Of a stretch of DNA of 7,302 nucleotides, positions 1 to 6,120 are shown piece after piece. This stretch comes from CAYGAM01 sp964347915 (lineage in GTDB: Archaea; Thermoproteota; Nitrososphaeria; Nitrososphaerales; Nitrosopumilaceae), in NCBI GenBank assembly GCA_964347915.1, contig CAYGAM010000099.1:1-7302 (forward strand). Direction: 5' to 3'. The translations under genes and the position numbers were made by a program. The notes under the pieces are model-generated. The model had not been told where the DNA came from. It saw nothing but the letters and a program-made list of their open reading frames with translations, and did no database searches. The number at the start of each line of letters is the position of its first letter. The first letter of the stretch is position 1.

Positions 1-11
1 CTTTCTCTTCA

Positions 12-567
12 TTAATACATGCCTCTTATCGTTGCTCTGTCGTGACTGTTCAGAGTTCGTTCTGCAGTGTTGTCTGGCAGGAATGCTTGCATACTGATCC
101 AGATGCTGCGCTGTGATCGTGTATTCCAGCAACATGCCCAATCTCATGCACTGCAACGCTCTCAAAGTCATAGGAGAACCAGCCTTGAGATATAGTAACG
201 TCCCGAAAATCTACTGGCGTGTTGAATTCCACTGAAGCATACGCCATGACGCCATTGCTTGACATGGTTATTGTTTCAGCAAGTATGAGTGAGAAAAGCC
301 CGAACGATCTAGCCGATATTGCAATATTGCCGTCGTCATCATCTCGCGTAAATTCCCACCAGCTGCCAGATACGTCATTCCAAGCATCTGCTGCATCCTC
401 AAGTTCTGTCGCAGGCGTAAAGCTAAAGTGGGAAATGTGATACAGCGACGAATCTGGGTCAAATGTCATCTTGTCTGCCATGCTGATGTGCTTGATGAAT
501 GATCTGCAAACGCTTGATTCGCGCCTATCAGCATGAGTGAGATGATTGTCAAGTACAATATACGCAT
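12..567 (-). pseudogene. Secreted matrixin/metzincin-type zinc protease, broken by two frameshifts
   Basis: Three minus-strand pieces join into one protein of about 185 residues. The first (from ATG at 565-567) encodes a signal peptide: MRIL start, hydrophobic core, then an AFA/D cleavage site near residue 21; it stops at 466-468. The second frame (481 down to 50) carries the catalytic domain with HEIGHVAGIHDH, a metzincin-like zinc site. Left alone it ends in a short unrelated tail. The third frame, entered near 90-95, supplies SVM (the Met-turn) and a tail ending RATIRGMY with its stop at 12-14, like the usual matrixin end. Both junctions are explained by one missing base each. The family comprises secreted zinc endopeptidases; the substrate is unknown. 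A TATA-like ctagataaa (598-606) lies upstream. It may be a decayed gene or two sequencing errors; family assignment is fairly sure. Confidence 0.82.
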
Positions 568-894
568 TAGATTATGCGAGATCCAGACTGTTCCTCCTTT
601 ATCTAGCATGATATGCTTCTCCTGCCTGCTGGTCAACTGTGTGATCTTTTGCCATCTTCTTTTTTAATGTTGAAAGTGCTTCAGCTAAGATGCGTGATCC
701 CGAAAGTAGTGCGCACCTTTGGCTTCGTTTCGTTGCGCCTCGCCGCCTTGCCGCCCCCGCTTTTATGAAGCTTGTTCCATAACCCCCTCCTGAAGACGTA
801 AAAAACGGCAAGATCTCTGTGCCTGGAACAGCAGTTATGGAGCAGACTTGGGCCACTAGACAACTTTAAACTATAGTATATTCCATCATCATAC
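568..894. other. Intergenic stretch without a convincing gene
   Basis: No tRNA, rRNA or convincing coding sequence is visible between the protease remnant and the small basic protein. The left edge holds the TATA-like box and an AAGGAGGA on the minus strand (592-599) that sits too far from the protease ATG to be a normal ribosome binding site. A GTG-initiated minus frame spans 599-856 but resembles no family and has biased, low-complexity composition. An 8-bp inverted pair, TCCATAAC (776-783) and GTTATGGA (834-841), is present but weak. The right edge holds the promoter of the plus-strand gene. Confidence 0.6.
862..880 (+). promoter_or_regulatory. Archaeal TATA box for the small basic protein gene
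   Basis: The AT-rich stretch contains tttaaa at 865-870, centred about 27 bases before the ATG at 895. That is the spacing expected when transcription starts at or next to the start codon. No Shine-Dalgarno sequence precedes the ATG, which supports a leaderless mRNA. A second TATA-like ctatagtata lies at 871-880 but is too close to the ATG for that role. Confidence 0.55.
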
Positions 895-1149
895 ATGGGC
901 AAAATAGTTCGCGTTGGAAGCAGAGGCACGTCAAGAAAAGTAGTGGACAAGGGAGACGACAATTGGTCTGGCGAAGACTACAAGAAAGTCATGAAGGAAC
1001 GCAAGGAGCAGGCAGGCGATGTTTTTGTAACGACAGGCAGAGGAACTCGCAAGATAAAGTTCAGCGACATAAAGGACACCAGCGCACCGTCCGCAAAGGG
1101 CAGGTACGTATCTACAGGCAGAGGAACCGGTCGCCGCAAGGTGAAATAG
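895..1149 (+). CDS. Small basic protein with three RGT-type repeats, function unknown
   Basis: An 84-residue protein rich in Lys, Arg and Gly, with no signal peptide or membrane segment. Three related motifs recur: VGSRGTSRK (residues 7-15), VTTGRGTRK (45-53) and VSTGRGTGRRK (72-82). The segments between them are more acidic (DKGDDNWSGED, SDIKDTSAPS). I do not recognise the family. The basic RGT/RK repeats suggest binding to nucleic acid or another polyanion, which is inference. The start is supported by a TATA box about 27 bases upstream and by the first repeat lying right after it. The gene converges on gatE with a 35-base gap that holds a T7 run. Regular repeats, an intact frame and a well-placed promoter argue that it is a real gene. 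Confidence 0.72.
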   Translation: MGKIVRVGSRGTSRKVVDKGDDNWSGEDYKKVMKERKEQAGDVFVTTGRGTRKIKFSDIKDTSAPSAKGRYVSTGRGTGRRKVK

Positions 1150-1162
1150 GACTCGCCCTTAC

Positions 1163-1169
1163 TTTTTTT
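1163..1169 (+). terminator. Oligo-T terminator candidate after the small basic protein
   Basis: A run of seven T residues begins 14 bases after the stop codon, inside the short gap before the convergent gatE stop. Archaeal RNA polymerase commonly terminates at such T tracts without a hairpin. No comparable tract is obvious downstream of gatE on the other strand. Confidence 0.45.
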
Positions 1170-1184
1170 AGCAATGCGCAGTCT

Positions 1185-3095
1185 CTAGCCTGAGGCTTGT
1201 TCTTTTAGGATCTGCCGCAGTTTTGCATTTATCATGCTTCCCGGCGCCCTGCCGCGCAGGCTCTTCATGGCAATGCCCATCAGCGCGCCCAAAGCCCTCT
1301 CGCCGCTCCTTGATATCATGTCCGTATTGCTGCCAGCTATATCCCTCAGGATTCGATCAAGCTCGCCCTCGTCCATGACCTGCAGTCCTGCTGCCGCATC
1401 CTGTACGGAGTCCGCCTTGCCGGACATGATGCGCTCAAATATGATCTCAATCGATTCTTTTGGAATGCTGCCGGATGCATACAGTTCAAACGCATCCAGG
1501 ACATGCTGCGGCCGCAGCTGCCTGCCGAATCCCTTTCTCTGCAGGCTTGTAACAGTAGAGCAGACGGCCGACGCCGCAAAGTTTGCCGGAGCCAGCCTGC
1601 GGCGTACAATGTCCTCAAATGCATCAAGATACGGCGAATCCAGGACCTGCTCTGCCAGCTGCTCGTTTATGCCGTATCTCGCAACAAAGCCCGCCAGCAT
1701 CTCATCCCAGGGCTGCGGAATGCTGCCTGCTGCATGCTCCAGCTCTGCATCGTTGACATAAATCGGCGCAATGTCAGTTTCCGGATACATGCGGGACGGG
1801 CCTGGCCGCGGCCTTAGAAATACGGTCTCGCCGTTTTGTCCTGCCTGCCTGGTCTCGCCTGGCACGCCCCTTGCCGCCTGGACTATGCGGGCTGATGTGG
1901 CGGACAGCATGTGCTTGATTCTGGCGTGGTCGGCAGCTACAATCAAAAATGCGTCGCGGGGGCCGGCCCGCATCTTGTCCCGCAATGCTCGGATGTCGCC
2001 CTCGCCAATTCCATAGTTTGGCAGCTCGTCAGAGTGGAACACTCCGCCTATGCCAAATGATCTTGCAATCTGGGCAATCTCCTTCCCTATTCTAATTCCA
2101 GGGTGCGGCTCGTACCCGAAGAATCCCGCAAAGTTTCGCACTAGAACGGCCCGCACGGCCTCGCCGTTCTTTATGCTCTTTTGAATTATTTTGGAACTGC
2201 ATCCTGAGAGCGCATCTGCCGCATCAAAGATATCATCTGGCTTGATTGAAATGTCCAAGCCGTCCAGCTTGCGCGCTATTTGACGCAGCCCGTCCTGGCG
2301 CTTTGCCTCAAAGTCCACCACCTTTTCCAGCTGATCAAGCTGCTGAACGCCCTTGACTTCCACCACATTTCCTCCGGAAAGCGAGACATTGACATCCTGC
2401 CTTATTGAGCCCAGGCCGCGGGCAGCCCTCTTTGTAGTGCGGAGCAGCTTGCCGAGCGCGTGCGCAATGCGGCGCATCTCTTTGGGTCCTGCAGGTACTG
2501 GCTCTAGCGCAATCTCGATCAGCGGCACGCCCAGCCTGTCCAGGGCGTATTCCCTGCTGCCGGAGCTGTCCGATACCAGCCTGGCCGCGTCCTCTTCCAG
2601 GCATATCGACTGGACGCCGACCTTTCGGCCGCCTGCATCAAGCTCTCCTCCAGATGATATCAGCATAGTTCGCTGAAAGCCGGACGTATTGGAGCCGTTG
2701 ATTACTATTTTGCGCATTACAAATATCTCCCGAAATATCTTGGAGCGCAGCGCCGATGCCACTATCAGGCTGGTCTCTTTGGATACCGGGTCCGCTTCGT
2801 GCGGCGGCTCTTCGTCCTCCTCTACAAGGCAGCTGCTCCCAGGCGAGGCGCCGTACACGGCAATCCTTGACTTTGCCTTTTCAAATACGGCTGCGGGATC
2901 ATACTCTCCCATCTCGCTCTTTGACGCGCGCAGCCTTCTGGAAAATTTTCTGGACGGGACAGAAGCTTCTGACGGGCGGCAGCTGCAGAACAGCTTTCTT
3001 CCCGTAGCCAGCTGCTGGTGTATTTCAAGGCCTACCAAAAGCCCCGGCATTGCATCCGCCTCGCTCAACGGTACGCTGGAGCCTGGGCGCATCAT
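1185..3095 (-). CDS. gatE: Glu-tRNA(Gln) amidotransferase subunit E
   Basis: A 636-residue cytoplasmic subunit of archaeal GatDE, which converts Glu-tRNA(Gln) to Gln-tRNA(Gln). GatE binds the mischarged tRNA, activates its glutamate with ATP and receives ammonia from GatD. Visible GatB/GatE signatures: VGLEIHQQL (residues 21-29), LFCSCRPSE with C37 and C39, NGSNTSGFQRT (133-143), LEEDAARL (167-173), RLGVPLIEIA (187-196), LGSIRQDVNVS (228-238), KGVQQLDQLEKVV (248-260) and MYPETDIAP (436-444). The segment near 280-400 corresponds to the AspRS-like insertion domain that separates GatE from GatB, and the last 60 or so residues form the YqeY-like tail. Length fits the family. Two consecutive ATGs mark the start. 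It lies six bases after the gatD stop with no clear ribosome binding site, so it is probably co-transcribed with gatD. The frame is intact. Confidence 0.97.
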   Translation of the reverse strand: MMRPGSSVPLSEADAMPGLLVGLEIHQQLATGRKLFCSCRPSEASVPSRKFSRRLRASKSEMGEYDPAAVFEKAKSRIAVYGASPGSSCLVEEDEEPPHEADPVSKETSLIVASALRSKIFREIFVMRKIVINGSNTSGFQRTMLISSGGELDAGGRKVGVQSICLEEDAARLVSDSSGSREYALDRLGVPLIEIALEPVPAGPKEMRRIAHALGKLLRTTKRAARGLGSIRQDVNVSLSGGNVVEVKGVQQLDQLEKVVDFEAKRQDGLRQIARKLDGLDISIKPDDIFDAADALSGCSSKIIQKSIKNGEAVRAVLVRNFAGFFGYEPHPGIRIGKEIAQIARSFGIGGVFHSDELPNYGIGEGDIRALRDKMRAGPRDAFLIVAADHARIKHMLSATSARIVQAARGVPGETRQAGQNGETVFLRPRPGPSRMYPETDIAPIYVNDAELEHAAGSIPQPWDEMLAGFVARYGINEQLAEQVLDSPYLDAFEDIVRRRLAPANFAASAVCSTVTSLQRKGFGRQLRPQHVLDAFELYASGSIPKESIEIIFERIMSGKADSVQDAAAGLQVMDEGELDRILRDIAGSNTDMISRSGERALGALMGIAMKSLRGRAPGSMINAKLRQILKEQASG

Positions 3096-3101
3096 TAAAA
3101 C

Positions 3102-4388
3102 CTAATCTGAAAATTCGGATGCTGTTCTCTCAAGCATCAGCCTTTTCAGCCCGTCATAGTCGGATGCTGCGCCGGCAGCCCACATCGCCTTGACTAGCGC
3201 TGTTTCTGGAATCATGTCGTGCAGCGGCGTTACTCCCAGATTCAAAAGGTCGCGTCCGCTCTCATATACGGTCATCCTGACCCGGCCTTCAATGCACTGC
3301 GATGTCATGCCCAGGAATATGTTCCTGCGGCGCGCATCGGCTATTGCGCCGTAAAGCGTCCTTCCGACATGCCCCAGCCCCGTTCCTTCAAATATTATTG
3401 CACGGACGCCAGACTCGATTATGCGTTCCAGCAGTCCGGGGTCGTATCCTGGATGATACTTGACCAGGGCGACCCTGGTGTCAAGGGTTATTTTCGGGCT
3501 GTATTTAGTGCAGGCAAAAAAATCAGGACATGATCCTGAAATGCTGCCGCCTGATACGGCAAAGGCGGGCTCGGCTCCTATTGTCTGAAACGCGGCGCGC
3601 CTGCTAGTATGCATCTTTCTTACTCTTGTGCCCAGGTGGCACGATACCTCTGCGTCGCTCTCGTCCTTGTGCATGACAACGAATATTCCCCTTGCTTTTC
3701 GCGATGCAAGAAATCTGGCTGCTCCAATCAGGTTCAATGCGGCGTCTGATGACGGCCTGTCGGATGACCGCTGCGATCCTACAAGCGCTATCGGCAGCGG
3801 GTAGCCCTGCAGCGCAAACGAAAGGTATGCCGCCGTATACTGCATCGTGTCCGTTCCGTGCGCAAGGATTATTCCGGCATACTCGGATCCTGCCAGCTGG
3901 TCAAGCCTTTCTGCAATGCTCTTCCAGTTTTCCGGCTGAAGATTCTCAGAGTATTCAGAGAAGAGTATTTCGGCATCGATATTGGCAATTCCTGCAAGCT
4001 CTGGAACAGACGCATGCAGTTCGCTTGGAGATACCGTCGGCGTAACAGCTCCTGTCCGATAATCTATGCGGCTTGCAATCGTGCCGCCCGTCGACAGCAG
4101 CAGGAGCCTGGGCAGACGGGGATTGTTCTCAGGTTCAGCGCCAGTCGCCTTGTCCTGACTGGGCCTTGATTCCAGTCGAATCTGCCTTATTTCGCCTACT
4201 TCGATTCCGACATTGTACCCGCTAGGCAGCTTGAGAACAAGCCTGCTTCCGGCAGAGCCCTCGTACCTGGGCATCAGGACTCCCTCGTATGATGCATCCG
4301 CATCTATGCTGACGCGGTCTCCCACCCGGATGCCGCGCTCGGAGAGAAACTCCAAGGATTCTCCAGCATACCCCCGCAGCTCCGACAT
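3102..4388 (-). CDS. gatD: Glu-tRNA(Gln) amidotransferase subunit D
   Basis: A 428-residue asparaginase-type amidase that releases ammonia from glutamine or asparagine for transfer by GatE. Residues 1-75 form the N-terminal beta-barrel domain typical of GatD (VGDRVSI, YEGVLMPR). The asparaginase core follows from about 93. STGGTIAS (99-106) holds the nucleophilic Thr103, AHGTDTMQYTA (176-186) holds Thr179 and Asp180, and RVRKMHTSRRAAF (255-267) holds the catalytic Lys258. This is the full Thr-Thr-Asp-Lys set, so the enzyme should be active. The GatD-type beta-barrel and the adjacent gatE rule out a stand-alone L-asparaginase. It is the first gene of the operon. The start is supported by a TATA-like element about 27 bases upstream, suggesting a leaderless message. 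Confidence 0.97.
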   Translation of the reverse strand: MSELRGYAGESLEFLSERGIRVGDRVSIDADASYEGVLMPRYEGSAGSRLVLKLPSGYNVGIEVGEIRQIRLESRPSQDKATGAEPENNPRLPRLLLLSTGGTIASRIDYRTGAVTPTVSPSELHASVPELAGIANIDAEILFSEYSENLQPENWKSIAERLDQLAGSEYAGIILAHGTDTMQYTAAYLSFALQGYPLPIALVGSQRSSDRPSSDAALNLIGAARFLASRKARGIFVVMHKDESDAEVSCHLGTRVRKMHTSRRAAFQTIGAEPAFAVSGGSISGSCPDFFACTKYSPKITLDTRVALVKYHPGYDPGLLERIIESGVRAIIFEGTGLGHVGRTLYGAIADARRRNIFLGMTSQCIEGRVRMTVYESGRDLLNLGVTPLHDMIPETALVKAMWAAGAASDYDGLKRLMLERTASEFSD

Positions 4389-4409
4389 TACAGTATCGTG
4401 CGAGCTGCC

Positions 4410-4420
4410 ATTTTATTAAG
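4410..4420 (-). promoter_or_regulatory. TATA-like box of the gatDE operon
   Basis: Read on the minus strand this is cttaataaaat, centred about 27 bases upstream of the gatD ATG. The spacing fits a leaderless archaeal promoter. The left arm of the large inverted repeat starts about 20 bases further upstream, close enough to influence this promoter. Confidence 0.5.
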
Positions 4421-4439
4421 AGATCCCGCTGCTCGGAGA

Positions 4440-4497
4440 TGTCAAGTTTGCAGGAGAGCGCCAGATCTGTCAAGTATCGGGAGATGACGCATTCTGT
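4440..4497 (+). repeat. Left arm of large imperfect inverted repeat
   Basis: The arm matches the reverse complement of 4699-4752. Forty of 48 aligned bases agree, then there is a 4-base gap and six more matches (ttctgt). The first 12 bases, tgtcaagtttgc, match exactly. The arm contains TGTCAAGT at 4440-4447 and again at 4468-4475, 28 bp apart. It lies just upstream of the gatD TATA box. It could be an operator array or a terminal repeat of a small non-coding mobile element. Confidence 0.9.
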
Positions 4498-4698
4498 ATT
4501 ATGATCTTATCCAATGCTTGTGTTCCTGCCGTCGTCATATTGACCGGTTTAATCACCGCACTCATGCTCCAGATTAAAAACAATGCCGCATCAAAGTGAA
4601 ATTATACGCACAACTCGCTCCTTTGCGTCGACAATATTTGTAATCGCCGGCATCAAGCCTATGATATCGATTTTCTCATTAAAAATTTGGCTGTCTGC

Positions 4699-4752
4699 AC
4701 AGAATCATGTGCCGAGACTTGACAGACATGACGATCTCCCGCAAACTTGACA
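4699..4752 (-). repeat. Right arm of large imperfect inverted repeat
   Basis: Inverted partner of 4440-4497. The boxes appear on the plus strand as ACTTGACA at 4717-4724 and 4745-4752, again exactly 28 bp apart. The outer end faces the promoter of the winged-helix gene just as the left arm faces gatD. No matching target-site duplication is visible outside the two arms. Confidence 0.9.
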
Positions 4753-4769
4753 GTTCTTTTTTATGTGCT

Positions 4770-4812
4770 ATTTTATATATAAAGCGACAAATTTGTCCAA
4801 ACTATAAATATA
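4770..4812 (+). promoter_or_regulatory. Promoter of the winged-helix gene with two TATA boxes and a palindrome
   Basis: The TATA-like sequence tataaata (4803-4810) is centred about 28 bases before the ATG at 4835, which fits a leaderless start. A second AT-rich box, ttttatatataaa, lies at 4771-4783. Between them is a perfect palindrome, GACAAATTTGTC (4786-4797), directly against the BRE/TATA position of the proximal promoter. A dimeric regulator bound there could block TBP/TFB. The downstream gene encodes a winged-helix protein, so autorepression is plausible but inferred. Confidence 0.5.
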
Positions 4813-4834
4813 TTGCACACATTATCATCACAAT

Positions 4835-5524
4835 ATGAATATGCAAGAATGCACATCAGTGCTTGAAAAGGTGAAAGATGCAATCAGATTTGCACAGGAG
4901 CTGCCCCCCAGTCCAATCTATGATCTGAAGAATTTGGGAAACACTGTCAGCGTCTCGGCCAGGACCGTCAAAAGAAGACTGGTCTTTCTAGAAGAGTTGG
5001 GACTGGCAGAATACAATCGCGGAAAGTTTACTATAAAAAGAGAGGTGGTTTCGCAGCCATACACTGTCCTGCAAAACATCATCCCCTCGCTTATGTCGCT
5101 CAAAAAAGCCAGAAGATTTGGACGGCATTACAAGCCAACTGATGTCAACTTTATGAAAAAGCATCTTCCAAAAGGCGCAATCATAACGCTTGATCACAAT
5201 GCCCATGAGCTAACAAAATTTCAGACCCCGCTGAACTTGCATGTCTATGTTGATAATGTGGAAAAAGTCGCCAAGCTTTTGAAGAATCACGGATTTCGTG
5301 AAGGAAAAAGAGGAAGCGTCGTGCTTCTTCCAAAGATTGGCTCTTTTGAAAATCTTGTTGAAAGGGTCTTTCTTGATTGCGTGGCAAACGGCGGCCGAAG
5401 CTTTCTGGATGCTGCTGCCATCATGCTAACACACAAGGACACGATAAAAACCAGAGTCCGGTTTGCAGGAGGTACAATATTAAAAGTTCAGGATGACTTG
5501 ATGCCGGATGAAACCGCTCATTAG
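4835..5524 (+). CDS. Winged-helix protein resembling an AbiEi-type antitoxin
   Basis: A 229-residue cytoplasmic protein. Residues 28-72 form a winged helix-turn-helix: SARTVKRRLVFLEELGLAEY is the recognition-helix region and NRGKFTI the wing. The C-terminal half has VYVDNVEKVAKLLKNHG (137-153), VVLLPKIG (162-169) and LDCVANGGRSFLDAAAIML (180-198). This order (short beta/alpha unit, LLP strand, then a helix with GGR) is also seen in AbiEi-family antitoxins of type IV toxin-antitoxin systems, which repress their own operon and counter a nucleotidyltransferase toxin. The next gene overlaps by 17 bases and looks like such a nucleotidyltransferase, which supports the call. The start is fixed by the TATA box 28 bases upstream; ATG at 4841 is an alternative. 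It could be another winged-helix regulator; family assignment is moderate. Confidence 0.68.
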   Translation: MNMQECTSVLEKVKDAIRFAQELPPSPIYDLKNLGNTVSVSARTVKRRLVFLEELGLAEYNRGKFTIKREVVSQPYTVLQNIIPSLMSLKKARRFGRHYKPTDVNFMKKHLPKGAIITLDHNAHELTKFQTPLNLHVYVDNVEKVAKLLKNHGFREGKRGSVVLLPKIGSFENLVERVFLDCVANGGRSFLDAAAIMLTHKDTIKTRVRFAGGTILKVQDDLMPDETAH

Positions 5525-5783
5525 AGAAGCTGCGTCCATTTCTAAGGATTTTGGAGCCGCCGCATTTGTTGGGGCAATTGCAGTCATGCTACATGCTGGC
5601 GAACAACGGCAGTCCCAGAATCTAGGCTTTGTTGTTGCCGAGCAAATAACAACTGACGGGTTCTTGGATAAGGGATGCAAAATTGATCAGCGAAGAGTCA
5701 AAAAATACAACAGATCGGTCTCTGGAAGTTTAGGTGTGAGTTTTGCCGCCTCAGAGGCGCCTCCCGGGCAGATTCGCGCCTGA
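5508..5783 (+). pseudogene. Truncated, degenerate AbiEii-like nucleotidyltransferase remnant
   Basis: The frame starts inside the winged-helix gene (17-base overlap) and encodes 91 residues. Residues 1-55 resemble the start of an AbiEii/MNT-type nucleotidyltransferase: FVGAIAVMLHAGEQRQSQNL (20-39), followed by GFVV, corresponds to the usual GGxAxxLHGxxRxTxDxDxVV pattern. The two metal-binding aspartates expected in DxD read N38 and G40, so catalysis is unlikely. From residue 68 (base 5709) the frame enters the 112-bp repeat, which supplies the last 24 residues and the stop. Normal family members are at least twice as long, and no continuation is found after the repeat. I infer a toxin gene inactivated by both active-site loss and truncation. 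The similarity is short, so the family call is tentative. Confidence 0.58.
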
Positions 5784-5820
5784 AATCCGGAACATCTTCC
5801 AGACCCCAAGATGTTACGAC
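5709..5820 (+). repeat. 112-bp structured direct repeat, copy 1
   Basis: This copy matches 6121-6232 without gaps at 99 of 112 positions. It folds as nested stems: TCTGGAAG (5721-5728) with CTTCCAGA (5796-5803); TTTAGGTGTG (5729-5738) with CGCGCCTGAA (5775-5784), using G-T wobbles; TGCC (5744-5747) with GGCA (5767-5770); and an inner GCCTC/GAGGC hairpin at 5748-5758. It forms the 3' end of the truncated nucleotidyltransferase frame, including its stop codon. A 12-bp piece of its end, cccaagatgtta (5805-5816), recurs as cccaagacgtta at 5820-5831. Confidence 0.93.
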
Positions 5821-5850
5821 CCAAGACGTTATCTGGCTGCTACGATAGCA

Positions 5851-5859
5851 ATCTTAAAG
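5851..5859 (+). promoter_or_regulatory. TATA-like box for the HicB-like gene
   Basis: The sequence atcttaaag is centred about 28 bases before the ATG at 5883, the same geometry as the other promoters here. A perfect 5-bp palindrome, TGCTAcgaTAGCA (5838-5850), abuts it upstream and could be an operator. Both lie between the two 112-bp repeats, so the gene would carry its own promoter. Confidence 0.42.
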
Positions 5860-5882
5860 GCGGGGCCGGACACATAAAATCC

Positions 5883-6092
5883 ATGAAAACAAGAAGGTTT
5901 ACTGTGCAGGTGGTCAAGTCTCCAGAAGGCGGATATACGGGCAGATGTCTTGAACTGCCCGCTGCCATAAGCGAGGCAGACACGATCGAGCAGCTAGAGC
6001 CAAACATGAGGGAGGTCATCACTCTGGTCTTGGAGGCCATTGAGGAAAAAACAAGACTCAACCAGAAAATCACCATTGAGATCCCAAATTGA
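5883..6092 (+). CDS. Solitary HicB-like antitoxin (UPF0150-type)
   Basis: A 69-residue protein with the compact HicB-like fold signature: FTVQVVKSPEGGYTGRCLEL (residues 6-25), P-A-A-I-S-E-A-D-T-I-E-Q, then a helix NMREVITLVLEAIEE (41-55) and a final strand KITIEIPN. HicB proteins normally neutralise the HicA mRNA interferase. There is no HicA gene on either side and no added DNA-binding domain, so this is an orphan; such single-domain HicB-like proteins are common in archaea. A longer frame from ATG 5811 begins inside the repeat and adds residues unlike the family, so I chose 5883, which has a TATA-like box 28 bases upstream. The gene lies exactly between the two 112-bp repeats. Confidence 0.75.
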   Translation: MKTRRFTVQVVKSPEGGYTGRCLELPAAISEADTIEQLEPNMREVITLVLEAIEEKTRLNQKITIEIPN

Positions 6093-6120
6093 GCTCAGAA
6101 ACCACAATTAGATGGATGGT

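Larger units (their letters stand above)
4389..4834. other. Divergent regulatory intergenic region between gatD and the winged-helix gene
   Basis: These 446 bases hold no convincing gene. They separate two divergent promoters. Each promoter has one arm of an imperfect inverted repeat (4440-4497 and 4699-4752) about 20 bases upstream of its TATA box. About 200 bases of unremarkable AT-rich sequence lie between the arms. Near the right-hand promoter there are two TATA-like elements with a 12-bp palindrome between them. Confidence 0.6.

Noticed and set aside
776..841. 8-bp inverted repeat TCCATAAC/GTTATGGA as a terminator or RNA gene
   Set aside because: The stem is short, the loop is 50 bases, and nothing else supports a structured RNA or terminator.
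599..856. Minus-strand frame of 85 codons starting with GTG
   Set aside because: Composition is biased, no family features are seen and no promoter fits; it lies in an otherwise non-coding gap and is most likely chance.
681..962. Minus-strand frame of 93 codons overlapping the small basic protein gene
   Set aside because: It runs through the promoter and start of the better supported plus-strand gene and has no recognisable features.
1234..1761. Plus-strand frame of 175 codons opposite gatE
   Set aside because: Its Ser/Ala/Cys-rich translation is the antisense shadow of a GC-rich gene; gatE is unambiguous on the other strand.
2689..3105. Plus-strand frame of 138 codons opposite the start of gatE
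   Set aside because: It lies wholly within gatE coding sequence on the opposite strand, with no promoter or family similarity.
5811..5882. N-terminal extension of the HicB-like protein from ATG 5811
   Set aside because: The extra 24 residues start inside the 112-bp repeat and are unlike HicB proteins; the 5883 start has a well-placed TATA-like box.
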